Of a stretch of 64,000 bases of DNA, positions 1-10,691 are shown in pieces; position 1 is the stretch's first letter; the number at the start of each line of letters is the position of its first letter. Source of the stretch: Apiospora phragmitis (lineage: Eukaryota > Ascomycota > Sordariomycetes > Amphisphaeriales > Apiosporaceae); NCBI GenBank assembly GCA_038363925.1, contig JAQQWL010000018.1, positions 248,001-312,000 on the forward strand, given 5' to 3'. The position numbers and the translations under genes are program-made. Below the pieces are notes generated by a model. The model had not been told where the DNA came from. It saw only the letters and a list, made by a program, of their open reading frames with translations, and ran no database searches.

Positions 1-65
1 AGCTGCTTTCTCCTGTAGCTGAAGAGACTAGCCATCCCCTTAACCCGCTTCCTTCACCTCCCTTC

Positions 66-160
66 AATATTCATACTATTTCGGAACGTGAGCCGAACAT
101 CAATAGCTTCCATGCAATAGTCAGTCACCACAATCAGCCTTTAATACAGGTAGTAAACCT
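66..160 (+). repeat. Dispersed repeat F, copy 1
   Basis: This stretch is similar to 24555-24620. Both contain a gagccgaa start, then cttccatgcaat(a/g)gtcagtca, then cctttaat(a/c)caggtagta. The copies are diverged and carry no convincing reading frame. Confidence 0.5.
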
Positions 161-270
161 TCAGCTTCTATATGCTACCAGAAATTTTACCGCCAAGGCC
201 GCGAGGTTTCTCTCCCGTACGCAAAAGCATTGCCATTTGTACCTCGGTCGTTTGTCTTCTCCATACAAGG

Positions 271-771
271 CTAGGCCCGCCTCTCGACACTGTTGTCAGG
301 CGGCAAAGACGACATGTCAAACGACTGCTTCATAGAGGCCGCAGCATCACTGTCTGTAGAGTTTGCTCTATCGCTGATGATGTCCTCGGGCCATCGTGCA
401 CTACACTCCGCGCCATCTCCGAAAAGTGCTGGATTCATCGTATGGGGCCATGGCGGACAGAGGTCGGATAGGTCGCTCATGTTGTACGCGCTTGGAAAAG
501 CCGCAGACGCAAGTAAAGCAGGGTCAATCGACTCCGAACCAGCGAAATGCAGATTAGGGGACTTGATGATGAGCAGAGTCAGATCGCTGATTTCAGTTCT
601 CATCTTCCGTATCTCATCACGCAGTCCCTCTATTGTCGCCCTCATCTGCAAAATATCTTCCGCCTTCCGTGCACGAGTAGCCCTAGCTGCATCGCGATTC
701 GTCTGGCGTCTTTTTTCGGGACCTGTGGATTGTGTAGCGGGCACAGTACTGAGAAGCAGCTGGTCTCCCAT
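271..771 (-). CDS. bZIP transcription factor, 166 aa
   Basis: A basic leucine-zipper protein, so a likely nuclear DNA-binding dimer. The basic region (residues about 20-36) has the signature Asn25-x7-Arg33 within KRRQTNRDAARATRARK. A coiled coil follows, with Ile at 40, 47, 54, 61 and 68 and Leu50/Met57/Leu64 as the second hydrophobic strip, so both the a and d positions keep heptad spacing. The rest is Ser/Asp-rich without a recognised domain. The start is the first ATG of the frame, 19 residues before the basic region, and the gene needs no intron. At 166 aa it is short for a fungal bZIP but of ordinary shape. No cluster-type neighbours point to a target. The family call is firm and the regulon unknown. 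Confidence 0.8.
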   Translation of the reverse strand: MGDQLLLSTVPATQSTGPEKRRQTNRDAARATRARKAEDILQMRATIEGLRDEIRKMRTEISDLTLLIIKSPNLHFAGSESIDPALLASAAFPSAYNMSDLSDLCPPWPHTMNPALFGDGAECSARWPEDIISDRANSTDSDAAASMKQSFDMSSLPPDNSVERRA

Positions 772-1084
772 CGTCTTCGCCGTCCTTGAAGTTGCGAAGG
801 ACAGGGTTTCGAGGTTTGCTGGTGGTAGAGGAAGGTGAAGAGAAAATGGAAGGAGATCAATTACTCAAAGATGTATAGGCTAAAGCTCGTTCAGTATGGC
901 CAAGATGTTTCTTTGATTATGTTCCCTCTTTATAATAGTTGCCTGCGGTTCGTTATACTGGAAAAGCCCTCCTGCTTCCTTCATCGGTACGATGTGAGAC
1001 TATATGTACAATACCAGCAGGCGTATGTGCCCTCGTATTTCGTCGCATACTTCCCACACCTGCATCAGAGCAGAAACCACGAGA
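772..1084. other. Intergenic, upstream of the bZIP gene
   Basis: Probable promoter and 5' leader of the minus-strand bZIP gene. The short frames here have no recognisable product. Confidence 0.4.
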
Positions 1085-1235
1085 CAAGGAGCTACTACTG
1101 TGCTGCTCCGACACTACCCCCTTCAGTGTTCATATCTCTACTCCAAACAATACGAGATCCCAGTTCTGCTTTCACAGTCGCACTTTTCGCACGGTGCATG
1201 TAAAACAACTTGCAGCTCGATCCCGCCTCGCGGCC
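1085..1235 (+). repeat. Dispersed repeat C, copy 1
   Basis: Shares blocks in the same order with 8400-8640: gagctact(a/g)ctgtgctgct, a cagtgttcat block, then agtcgcactt followed by acttgcagctcgatcc. The second copy carries an extra insertion of about 90 bp. There is no coding content I can support. Confidence 0.55.
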
Positions 1236-1374
1236 GTGTCCCACCGCTCGTGCGTCGGGTTCCAGTACGCGAGCGCGCTGAAGATGTCGCAGTACCGCCC
1301 GAGGTCGCGCGTCGGCCATGGACGTCAGCTATTCAAAGCGGCTCCGTCAAATTTCTGGACCTTCTTGAGGCGTG

Positions 1375-1830
1375 TTTCTGAATGTCCACTGAGCTACAAA
1401 AGCGTCTCGCGGAACGGTAGATATAGCAAGTGCTAGCTTGCGGGTGTGAAATGTAGCTGACATGATGAGCTCGAGTTGGGTGGAAGTGATCTCGCCAGGG
1501 CACTTGCTGGTCTGGTTCTAGGAGCCATGTTGGCGAAAAGGATTCGAAAAAGATTTCTGGCCCAGCTTCTCTTAAAGAGGAGAAGTTCTCGAGATTGGGC
1601 AGTTGACCCGAATGACGCGGGGTCACCACGCTGCTTTCCAGGGGACCTGGCCCGCTAGTCGCGCTAGTGCGCCATTGCTGCTCTTCCGACTCTGCGGGCA
1701 ACTATGGAAGCCAGGACCGGAAACAGCCCACGAGAGTCTTCGAGCTTAAGCAGCAAAAGGCACCACTGTATGTTACTGGATAATTCTGGTTCCATTCGAA
1801 AGCGGCGCACCTCGACTCCGAGGACGGCTC
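1375..1830 (+). repeat. Dispersed repeat B, copy 1 (partial)
   Basis: Diverged copy of the element at 54440-55270. Shared blocks include gtagatatagcaagtgct, atgatgagctcgagttggg, cgctagtgcgccattgct and caggaccggaaacagc-like sequence, all in the same order. It shows many small indels. Frames across it (for example 1333-1701 on the minus strand) look like chance ORFs in a repeat. Confidence 0.65.
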
Positions 1831-2370
1831 GGCCCGTCCTCGGTATCCACTCTAGGGGTAGACAAATTATCTGGGCTCCGTGTCTTCTCGTATCTTTGCA
1901 GTGCCCGGAGTATCTTCCTGCGCCTCTTTCGTTTTGCTCTGGTCATAATACGGGGAGTCCAAATTATTGACCATGTCAAATGTGGATATACGGTCGGAAA
2001 CCCGAACCCGGTTTGGCGGAGATCCCCCCGATTGTGGAGCAACTGATCTGCAAAAGCCCCATCTATTTGACGTCCTTCCTTTCTCACTTACTCATTAACT
2101 ATTTAGGCGGGATCAGTAACATATATCTGCTGCTTACAACCGCTGCTTATGACAATTTCCGCTTGTATTGGTGCTAGGTAGGCTACCATGGTGACTCCTA
2201 AGATGAAGTGATCGCTCCGGGGCCAGAAGCATGCCAATGTGTTCAGTGGACTGCCACCCGCGGTGCCGCCTTCAGTTATCCAGAGCGTAACCCAGTGTCC
2301 AGAGCCATGTTCGGGCAGATAACCCCTGGTTCTGGTGACTAGCCGCTTCGGCTTGCCCGTAGTGTTGTGA
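1831..2370. other. No recognised gene
   Basis: Only short overlapping frames; nothing recognisable. Confidence 0.4.
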
Positions 2371-2673
2371 CTAGAACCTGATAAAGCAAGAACTCCTCGC
2401 GAACATGTCCATCAAATTCAGCTGGTGCGGATAATCAAGAGAGCTGTAGTACTCCTGTGCCATTAGGTACAAATCGCTGAACTCCATAGCCGTGTCCTCG
2501 TGCTGTATATCTTCAACCTCAAACTGGCGTAATAGTACTTCGAACTTTGTTAGGACGTCGAAGATGCCTTGTAAAAAGTCAACCACTATACACCCATGAT
2601 CAGGCAAGTAACTCACTGTGGGATGACATTTCGGATAATTGCTTTCTAGGCTAATATACCAGTTCCTTGACAC
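2371..2673 (-). CDS. Hypothetical protein, 100 aa
   Basis: An open frame of 100 residues with protein-like composition: an acidic and hydrophobic middle (about residues 35-75, with alternating Leu/Phe/Val and Asp/Glu) suggests amphipathic helices. I recognise no domain, signal peptide or membrane segment. No consensus intron is needed, but it lies between repeats and may be a fragment of a longer lost gene. Whether it is expressed cannot be judged from sequence. Confidence 0.25.
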   Translation of the reverse strand: MSRNWYISLESNYPKCHPTVSYLPDHGCIVVDFLQGIFDVLTKFEVLLRQFEVEDIQHEDTAMEFSDLYLMAQEYYSSLDYPHQLNLMDMFARSSCFIRF

Positions 2674-4200
2674 TGCAGCGCAGTGGCGTTGTGAGGTGAA
2701 AAGCTGTTCGTGTTCAATTTATTGTGCCCGTGGATAAAATGATGAAAGAACGAAAGAAAAAAAGAATCAAGATTTGTCTAGGAAGAAATCACTGGCTCAT
2801 ATATTCTCGCGAATTTCTCGGAAGCTCTGGGGTTGGAGCTTGGCGTTATATACGAGCTTGCTTCTTCGTACTTGGCTTTGCTACAATGGGGCGTGGCATG
2901 ATATCACTCGCTAGTTCACAGCCGCGCATTTGTGAGAATCAGAGCGAGACGAACCACTGTAGTATTAGATGTCTTCACCCGCGCCAAGGTTATGGTTTTA
3001 CTAACGATGAGCCTTGTCTCGTAGAGTTATAGATCCAAGGTGTCACGGCGAATGCATTCGATACTGGAAGTAACAGACGAAACATGATGTGGCTCTTATT
3101 TGACACATCGAAGCCTTACGCGTAGTGTATGCTCGGAGTACGAAGGATGGCCCTGGTGCAGCGTGGGTATGTGTACCATGGTCATGGCGTAGCTTGCTGT
3201 GGCGTGTTGCGCTGCACCCGGAAGACATCATTGTTTCACGTAGGCCCTCCGGACTAGTATAAATCAGCTGACTCCGAAGCAGCTTTGGATGTTCTGCGTT
3301 GGAAGCTCCCTTCTTTCCATTGCCCTGCTAGGCCAACAACACTCAGACCCCCTATAGGAAAGCCCGCATCGCCACGCTAATCAAGCCCTCTTCGAGCAAC
3401 ATGTAAAGTAACGAGCAGATCGCCATAAAAGCGACCATTTTTTCGCTTTTCATCGCCGTGAGCTTCCACAGGCTCGTATCTTTCATACTCGGGCAGTATC
3501 CCACAGTCTTGCGGTCCCATGTTTTAGGACGCGGAAAGCTCTTGGTCGTAGTGATCATAGTCCAATGTGTCCTATAGATGGGTGTTTCGACAGTCTTTCT
3601 TGTCCTCTACATGATGTACAGAGGGCTCTGGGGGATCTATCTGCTGGTATTCATTGTTATCTGCACAATGTTACAAGAGGTAATACCAAGGCAGGGGTAC
3701 ATGAGCAATGACTGACCATCGTCAGCTGCTATACGCAATCAAATATTCCGCTACGGGGATACCTGCCTTTTTCCCCAAGATTCTGCTGCCCTTGTTCTTG
3801 GCCGCTTCACTATGCCATATCGTAGGGGCCATCTTGGGCAGCTGGTATCCGCTCGAGGGCCGCGTGCTGTCGACTTCAGGGGCGCTCCTCTACCGATTCT
3901 GGTTGGTCCGAGAATGGGCTGGGCTTCTTCGTGGCACTATTCAGGAACCAATCCGACAACCTATTATCTGGGGTACCAGTCAAGTTCGAGATGGGCACAG
4001 CTCCACGTACTTTCTTCCAGAAATCCCCTTCACGAATCTACACACTGACCGATAAGATTCTCTCAGGCACGTACACCATCACTGAGCTCCTTGCTTGCAT
4101 GAGCCCGTTGGTGGGCAAACTAGTCCGTACGGGGACGCAAGAAGATCTTGAGTTCATAGAACTTCAGTGAAGGAGATAGAACAACATCATGGCAGATTCA
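2674..4200. other. No recognised gene
   Basis: Holds several short frames, including a hydrophobic one at 3708-4055 (+) and one at 3352-3558 (-). None has a recognisable motif or a convincing splice partner, so I leave them uncalled. Confidence 0.35.
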
Positions 4201-4239
4201 GGATTTATATGACAGTAAAAAGTCAGGCATGCATAATGG

Positions 4240-4345
4240 GAGACGTTTTTGGGTGAGAATAATTCGCAGATATAGAGAGTACTGGAATAGTCCCACTTTT
4301 GTAGTAATCTCTTACCAATCTGCTACAATTTGCAATGACTACTGA
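4240..4345 (+). repeat. Dispersed repeat D, copy 1 (fragment of the gene at 24655-25251)
   Basis: About 80 bp from attcgcagatatagagagta onward is nearly identical to 24810-24895, which is part of a broken gene read on the minus strand. This looks like a short duplicated fragment of that gene. Confidence 0.7.
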
Positions 4346-4499
4346 GTTACCCGAACCGTATTAGGTAGCTTGACCTTGATCCAGTGTGAGCGAGTAGTAT
4401 GTACTTAAGGAAACAACCAGATGCGTTTCGGCTACCTGTCGTGAATAGGCAGACTTAGTTCAGACCAAAAAGCACCCAGAAGTATTTGAGCAGCTTGCT

Positions 4500-4562
4500 A
4501 GGTTAGACTCTACAAGGCCTCTTTTGTCATGGTTTTGAATTATCGCAACCCCTAGTCTCCCG
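4500..4562 (+). repeat. Dispersed repeat E, copy 1
   Basis: Matches 22495-22562 (acaaggcc-c-cttttgtcatgg, then gaat-atcgcaa-tcctagt). The two copies differ mainly by transitions. Confidence 0.6.
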
Positions 4563-5107
4563 TACATCTTTGTTGCGGCTTAGTCAGTTGCATGCCAGTC
4601 CTAAGTTGGTTTGCCAACTTGGAATGATTCCGTTGAAAGTTTTCATCATACCGTTTCAAGTTCTGTCCGGCGTGATTTGCTTCTACCAAAGTCCACCTTG
4701 CGACAACAAGCATGAAAAACGATGATTACCGAATTTGACTCAATTGCGCACAGAGTAACAAGCCATCTTACCACGATTTTAACTACAACAAAAGAGTCGA
4801 GACGAGGACATCATTCGGTTAGATCCCTGCACGCCACAACAGAACAACTGGACCGAACCCTCGTATCATTAATACACCATTCCCTAGAGCGGCCGCAGAC
4901 GAGAGGCAGCAATTCATGGCACCCAACGCTCCCACGGAGGCTCGGCATATTGGTTCTTTGGCAGCACGCGATGCCTCCGAAATAGTATGTATGCTTTCCG
5001 GGCATTGGGTTACGTCAAAGCTAACGGCTATCCTCCCAGATTGATCCAGATAATGGTCCCAGAGAAGAGCTCCTTGGCCATGCACAGTTCCTGCATGATC
5101 TCGCTCT
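4563..5107. other. No recognised gene
   Basis: A minus-strand frame (4819-5127) exists but resembles nothing I know. Confidence 0.3.
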
Positions 5108-5684
5108 TCATGTTTTGTACTCATCATGGCTACGGCTCTTCTCCCACTGGTATAGCCTCAAGTCTCCTTGAAAGGCCTCGAGCTTTTGCATCAGGATTGT
5201 GCTGATTTCCTCGGTGGCGTCGACAACGTGTCGAGGTTTATCGTATTGCGGAAGTCGTGGTCGTGGCGTCCGAGGCTCTAAACTGACGCACATCTCGCCC
5301 TCGCTAGCATCGTATTCGTAACTGTCGAAGATGCCGTAGACTGCCATGGATCGCATTTATCTCGCTTCTGAATGGCGATTTCGGGCGTGTAGAACGAGGG
5401 CGATGTCTGATCGCCTTGAACCGGACGAGGCCCTGCGTCTGGGTTTTATAATCGGCGTAAAGTATACCCAGCGTAGGGTATTGCCGGCACACGTGCCAGC
5501 TCATTATCGACTCTAAAATCATTTGAGCCGCTTTGAGAGCCCGCAGCGCAATTGCCGTGCTTCGTAACTGGACGCTTATACTGCATCCTGTCTGGGTTGC
5601 GTAGGCATAACTAGAGATGCTGTAGAGAAGTTGCAGGTCGAGACAGTTTAGACTCTGGGAATCTGTTGTGGGGTTGGTTGGCAT
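5108..5684 (-). pseudogene. Hypothetical gene, probably frameshifted
   Basis: Two minus-strand frames overlap end to end. The first (5684-5304) has a leucine- and alanine-rich helical stretch about 30-70 residues in; the second (5356-5108) is a charged tail. Together they look like one coding region interrupted by a frameshift near 5330, though an unrecognised intron is possible. I do not recognise the family. The alpha-helical part is reminiscent of the ligand/regulatory region of fungal Zn2Cys6 regulators, but no zinc cluster is visible, so I do not call it one. Confidence 0.25.
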
Positions 5685-6109
5685 TGGCGGCCGTCGCCTC
5701 AGCGCTAGCTTAGGAGGCGCTGAGTCGAAATCGGCACCCTTGATTCAATACCTAGCGGCCTGGAGAGCTCGAATTGCTCGGTTCCTTTGTTCTTTTAGCG
5801 TTGGAAATGAATTTGTACTCTTCCGATTCTCATAGGAAGCCCTCGTTAATGCGATGCTTGCCTTCAGGTTTTTCCTAGCAATATATTATGTAGCTGCATA
5901 TGGACAATCAGGTTTGCTTCAAAAATAGACTTTGACGAAAAAATGAGACAGCCAATATTGACTGAACTCTTAAAGGCAAAGATTGCATTTCGGCTTTTGG
6001 CGACACCTACAAGACAATTGAGGCACTCGTCCATAAATCGAATACAACACCTGGCGATGTCCCCTATTCACTAGGTTTTGTGCATGCTCTACTTGGCACT
6101 ACAAACAGA
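5685..6109. other. No recognised gene
   Basis: Only a small perfect hairpin (stems 5698-5705 and 5717-5724) stands out; no function can be assigned. Confidence 0.3.
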
Positions 6110-6450
6110 TCTTTTGTCAGAAATCTGTCAGCGTTACTGTAATAACTCAACGCCAAATACGAAGTTGACCGGATTCGTGTCAAAACATCTATTTACAACC
6201 CTTACAGGAAAGACTGTAGTACCGAGGAAAGCATACACGGATATCGGTAGTTTCTAGCCATGGCGCTTTTCGAGCATAAAGTAATTCGAGAGTATTGTAA
6301 TCGATTTCTGGATGTACAAGGGAAGGATAAGCAAAGGCAGAAATTGGCTCTGTACCTGCGAGCATGATGGGTCTAAAACGGAAATTATACCGTCCCTCTG
6401 CGCCGGAACGGTACAAGCAGAGCAGTGGGAACTTGGCCAAAAGGGGACGT
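6110..6450 (-). repeat. Dispersed repeat A, inverted copy
   Basis: The reverse complement of this stretch matches 24170-24520 and, more weakly, 42930-43180. The minus-strand frame here and the plus-strand frame at 24169-24444 both translate to a similar peptide around GTEPISAFA, showing the common origin. It is a degenerate element without an intact gene. Confidence 0.7.
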
Positions 6451-6543
6451 GTGCTAATATGTTGATATATATATTTTCGCCATTCTACATGTGTTTGCGA
6501 CACCTGAAGTTTAGTCACTGTAGATGGGTTTATAAATTACACC

Positions 6544-6993
6544 ATGGGAAACCAATCGGCTCCACTAGATCTCCCTTACTACCCTTTGACGGTCCCGTCT
6601 AGCGGACCCAATGATAACATCATAATTGGGCTGTTAGTAGGTCTTCTTGTTGGAGTCGCTACCTTAGTTCTGTTAACGGGCGCAATTCTGGTCTCTGTTA
6701 TTCTGAAGAACACCAAGCGTCAAACCGATACAAACGCGTGCAATGTAGAGCAATCCATCGATACACCTCAGACAAAAGCGCAAAACGTACAATCTGGAAT
6801 GCCAGCTCAGTGGCCGTCCGACAACGTACACCCATTGTGGAGAGGCGACGCTCAAGTATACGGACTGAATAGTAACTCAACAAACAAAGCCACCGGACCC
6901 AGTGAAGTGCCTCGCGTCTTAACTCCCGGTCGATGGGCACCCACAGAAGCTGAGAGTCGGCCGCCACCATCTCATGTGGAAACGTGGCAGTAG
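6544..6993 (+). CDS. Small single-pass membrane protein, 149 aa
   Basis: Unrecognised protein with one strong transmembrane helix (about residues 26-54, Gly/Leu/Val-rich, starting at NIIIGLLVGLLVG). A basic KNTKR stop-transfer follows, then a hydrophilic Asn/Thr/Pro-rich tail of about 90 residues. The short N-terminus and the positive flank after the helix favour a cytosolic C-terminus. There is no cleavable signal peptide. The ATG lies in an ACC-ATGG context close to the fungal start consensus. It could instead be the last exon of a larger cell-surface protein (a WSC- or mucin-like receptor has this arrangement), but I find no upstream extracellular exon. Confidence 0.45.
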   Translation: MGNQSAPLDLPYYPLTVPSSGPNDNIIIGLLVGLLVGVATLVLLTGAILVSVILKNTKRQTDTNACNVEQSIDTPQTKAQNVQSGMPAQWPSDNVHPLWRGDAQVYGLNSNSTNKATGPSEVPRVLTPGRWAPTEAESRPPPSHVETWQ

Positions 6994-7457
6994 TTATGGC
7001 CCGAAAGATGGGAATGAGGGTTTTCCGGTTCGTTAGCTTTCGCATAGAGGCATCGATAAGCCCCTAGGCGAACCAGCAAAGGTATTGCGACCAATTAGGC
7101 ATATAGACGAGGATCCAATCTTTAGAGAAGGATCTTGAGGGAGATGCACAAAACGTATGGTATGCCGCCGTTAGAACATGTATGATTTGCGCACTTTTCC
7201 ATTAAAGCCCTGTAGACTACTCAACTGCAATTCTGGTTGCCTCATCAAAACCCAAGGAGGAGGCCACGATTCTTTTCGAAAGCAGTTTCATGCATCCAAG
7301 TATTACTACCAATTCACACATCAGAGGGCGCCCGTTTCACAAAAATAGACTAGGAATTCAACGAACCATCTTATTAGACATGCATTTATATGACCTTTAC
7401 TGTATATGGAGTCTGAGGCTGGTGGCTATCGTAATTGACGGCTTGTATGAGTTTCGT
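6994..7457. other. No recognised gene
   Basis: Probably holds the 3' ends of the flanking convergent genes; nothing else seen. Confidence 0.3.
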
Positions 7458-8045
7458 CTACTCCACGGTGCTATCCCGTCGCTCTGGGCTTCGGCCCCGA
7501 CCGGACTTCCTGCGATCCCCCACCCTTCTCCTTTCCGTGTATAATCGTCCACTCCGCGTTCGGAGCTTCAGCTTCCACTCCTTGAGTAGCTCCGCCATGT
7601 CCACCAGATTGCTATCAGGCTCGAAGGTCGGCTCCCACTGGACCCTATAGTGAGTCGCACCGTCCAAAACCTCTTCTCCGATGATAGTACCCAGCCACTG
7701 ATCACAACGTTGCAGCACCACATGGCTTTCCAAGACAGAATCACGGTTCGGAGCGACCAAATTGTCCATCTCGTCCCTCCACGTTTGAAGCAGCGTTGTG
7801 CTTACTTCCGTTTCAGGCACAAGACTGGGTTTCCAGCTGATCAAATAGTACGTCTTCTCGCCGACGACTTCCTCGTCCAGGATTTCCTGCGCCTCCCATT
7901 CCTCGTGAAGCCGGAAGTTGGTTTCCCGTGTCTTTGATATAGTTGAGCTAGTATCTTGGGAGCATAACGGGTTATGCCTTCCCGTTGGTGTGGGCATTGG
8001 CAAGTTCAGTGAGCGGCGTGACATGGAAGATTGCAATGAGCCCAT
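7458..8045 (-). CDS. Tandem chromodomain protein, 195 aa
   Basis: Two chromo-like modules lie in tandem. Module one is about residues 49-92, with the pattern W-x-A-x-x-I-L-D ... YYLISWKP ... LLQTWRDE. Module two is about 115-158, with WLGTIIGEEV ... HYRVQWEPTFEP ... LLKEWK. Chromodomains bind methylated histone tails or, in diverged forms, RNA or other proteins. Here the second aromatic-cage position before the strand is Tyr, and the usual W-x-P-x-x-x-x-W/F turn is kept as WKPSLVPE and WEPTFEPD. The basic Arg/Ser-rich tail (160-195) could contact nucleic acid. There is no chromoshadow domain. In fungal genomes such proteins are often relatives of retrotransposon integrase chromodomains, so a domesticated origin is possible. 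A decayed fragment of a second copy lies at 8284-8350. Confidence 0.6.
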   Translation of the reverse strand: MGSLQSSMSRRSLNLPMPTPTGRHNPLCSQDTSSTISKTRETNFRLHEEWEAQEILDEEVVGEKTYYLISWKPSLVPETEVSTTLLQTWRDEMDNLVAPNRDSVLESHVVLQRCDQWLGTIIGEEVLDGATHYRVQWEPTFEPDSNLVDMAELLKEWKLKLRTRSGRLYTERRRVGDRRKSGRGRSPERRDSTVE

Positions 8046-8283
8046 GTGGGACTTGTTCGTTACGGTGAGTTTATATATATTTCATAGAGTAGGTGTGGAG
8101 GGGTGGTTGAGATGTAGATATCTACAGGTGATTGCTTATGTAGTCTGGGTGTCCCACACTCAATAGGCTGGAATTCATGGTTCAGTGCATGGCAGACAAT
8201 AAGATATAATATTCATCCAATGCGATAGTGGAGATGGGCAGATATGGACAGCCTATGCACCAGGCCTGGCTCTTGTTCAGCTC

Positions 8284-8350
8284 GCTGATCAAATAGTATG
8301 TCTTGATGCTAGAGAATCCGGGCATAGGGGTCAAGGCTCGCCGACGATTT
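8284..8350 (-). pseudogene. Fragment of a second tandem-chromodomain gene
   Basis: The plus strand repeats gctgatcaaatagta(t/c)gtctt and ctcgccgacga(t/c)ttcct from 7838-7872 inside the neighbouring chromodomain gene, separated here by extra sequence. It appears to be a broken tandem duplicate. Confidence 0.5.
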
Positions 8351-8399
8351 CCTGAGTTATAGCTTCTTGGTCTGCATTCGCTTTACACTACACTATGCG

Positions 8400-8640
8400 C
8401 CATCGATAAGGAGCTACTGCTGTGCTGCTATTTTGAAACCACTCCTTTTAGTGTTCATGCCTCTATTTCGAATAATCTGGGATCCTGGAGAGGCTCTAGG
8501 TTAATCTAATTCCCCAGTGCCTTCTACAGTAATCAAAGCAGCATATATTCGACGTCAGCTCTGCTTTCGTAGTCGCACTTCTCCCACAGTGCACGCAAAA
8601 CTACTTGCAGCTCGATCCAACTTCGCGTGCTGCAGCGATT
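8400..8640 (+). repeat. Dispersed repeat C, copy 2
   Basis: Longer copy of the element at 1085-1235. It keeps the same block order with about 90 bp of additional sequence in the middle. Confidence 0.55.
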
Positions 8641-8650
8641 CCGCCTCTGA

Positions 8651-9025
8651 TTACTCCATCCCACCTGGTCCAGAGTTGAAGAGCCCTCCAAGGAGCCACT
8701 TCTCCCAAAACCTTCGCGAATTCTTCCTCTTGCCAAGATCAGTGTCCTCCGTCGCAGGTGTCACTGTGAAGTTCGAATCCTCCTGAGATACTGGCGCTTC
8801 GAAGGCGACCATGGCACGACCAATGGTTTGCTTGGCTTTGCGGAGCAGAGGCTTGTATGGTTGCTGTCGAGTTCTGATGGGATTGATATCTTCGACAGTT
8901 ATGGACACACCAGGTGCTGTATTAGCTTCTGGATGCCTCAAGGACGTGGTGCGGAAGGCGAAGGACACAGGAAAACCGGTGTCGAAATCCACGGCCTTGT
9001 TGATGTTAGCAGGTGCGGAAGCCAT
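8651..9025 (-). CDS. Hypothetical protein, 124 aa
   Basis: An open frame beginning at the ATG of MASAPANINKAVDF and running 124 residues. It contains a Pro/Arg/Lys-rich centre (RTRQQPYKPLLRKAKQT) and ends soon after an aromatic-basic stretch (RRFWEKWLLGG). It has no signal peptide, membrane helix or known domain. The 3' end abuts repeat C, so the C-terminus may have been replaced by repeat sequence. Confidence 0.35.
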   Translation of the reverse strand: MASAPANINKAVDFDTGFPVSFAFRTTSLRHPEANTAPGVSITVEDINPIRTRQQPYKPLLRKAKQTIGRAMVAFEAPVSQEDSNFTVTPATEDTDLGKRKNSRRFWEKWLLGGLFNSGPGGME

Positions 9026-10691
9026 CGTGTTGTACAATGAAGAATAATATGAGGTACATCATAGGCAGTGTCGGACGGATAAACAGTGGCAATGTGCCAC
9101 CTATCCGGGGAATAGAAACAAAAGCGGAATGACCCTACAGTACCTCGTAGAGGTAATTGAGGCTAGTTGCTACGTAGGAAGCCGCTCCTGGGATGCATTA
9201 CCACCGTCGCCAGTGTGACACGAGAACTACAATGGGGTCCCTTATTTGCTGTGTGAGAATACCTTATATCGTGATCTGAAACCCCACTAAGAGGCCAAGG
9301 AGCTGAACTAACCTTGGGCACCCAGTAAGCCATTAAACTCCTTTGTTGGTCTACTCCAGTTAGTACTGCGAAGTGACTAATACTAGCTTGTTCTGTTGTT
9401 GAGCCTGATCTGAAGACCGTCGCATATAGGGCGAGCCAGGAATGCCTGCAACCACAGCACTAGTAGACTCGCGTCGTAATGGATTCTAAACCTCCAATGC
9501 AGCGCTCGCGCCAATTAAAAAAAAGACAAGCGTAACATCATACAGCAGGTAACGAAATCGGCTTCCCCTTCGATAGCAACCAAAACGAGTTCTCCGCTCT
9601 GACCACTTTCCGCTTTAGGAAGGCACACAGTGCGGGACTTTAGTATGCTGACTGTCTCTTGATGTACTTAGTACATCACGAAGTATTGTGCCGGTTATCC
9701 AATTATATACCCCACTTCCGACTCTAGAGCGGACAATGGACGAAAAGCAGAACCGTTATCAGCGATTACTGCATACCGGGCTTCACTATGCAGTTGAATT
9801 ACATAAACAAGGCTCCAGTGTGTCATCGATCCTGTTATGTTAAGAAGTCCTCCAATCCAGGTGCGCAACACCTCTTGAACTTGATCATTTCTATACGAGA
9901 GAGCAGCTCTTGGTTATTGGAGATCTTGTTGGAATTGAAAAGCGCTCTGTGCAAGCTGACTGGTTCGGGATGCGCTACGGTGGTCCGGGATGCGCTACGG
10001 AGGTCCGACAGGGAAGTTTACGCTATATATTGAAGGATCCGACCAAGGAAGACAGACTAGAGCTAGGCTAAGACGCATATAAGGAGCATTTCACCCTGCT
10101 CGCCTAGATAGAATGGAATGGACACTGTTAACGGAAGAGCGTTGCGACCGGTGCGTTTCTGATTCTAACAGATCTCCCACGATGCGACCGCTGAATAATG
10201 GAGACAAGCGCTGTCGGCTGCCTGCTAAATAGCAGCGTAGCATAGGGACCTCAAACTAAATACAGCTTAGCGTCCAGCATCGCTCTTGCTCTTTTGTTTA
10301 CTAAAAACCAAACTAATAAACAATACAATCCACGTCTAATACTGGATGCAGTTCCTAGTTTCCGCTATATTTAGCGGTTCGCTGCTTTTGGAATTATCTG
10401 TGACTTATTTCGTTCGAGTCTAACAATGGATCTCTCTGCCCCCGCCAAATCTGTTTCGCCACCGTCTTCGTCAAGACTGGCGCTGTTGCCTCGTGCATAG
10501 CCGCGAAAATAGATAATGAGTTTGATACGTATCAATATAATTCGTTCGACGACGATGGAAGTGCTGCTTTTGGCTCGGCTAGTCCACCTCCTCAGGCTGT
10601 AATCAATGCACAGTAGAGCTGGCGATCGTCGCTCGCACCTTCCGAGCATTTCGCGTCGGGTCAATCGCTTCAGTGCGCTGGTCGCAGGCAG
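9026..10691. other. Gene-free stretch
   Basis: No frame of note. A short direct repeat (cgggatgcgctacgg twice, near 9968-10003) and a frame at 9788-10033 were examined; neither looks functional. Confidence 0.4.

Noticed and set aside
5304..5684. Zn2Cys6 regulator call
   Set aside because: No six-cysteine cluster; only a weak resemblance in a helical stretch.
5698..5724. Perfect 8-bp hairpin as a terminator or transposon end
   Set aside because: A eukaryotic context gives no meaning to a rho-independent-type hairpin, and no matching end or duplication is found nearby.
8751..8785. gttcgaatcc motif resembling a tRNA T-arm
   Set aside because: The upstream 60 bases do not fold into acceptor, D and anticodon arms; the motif is coding sequence of the minus-strand hypothetical gene.
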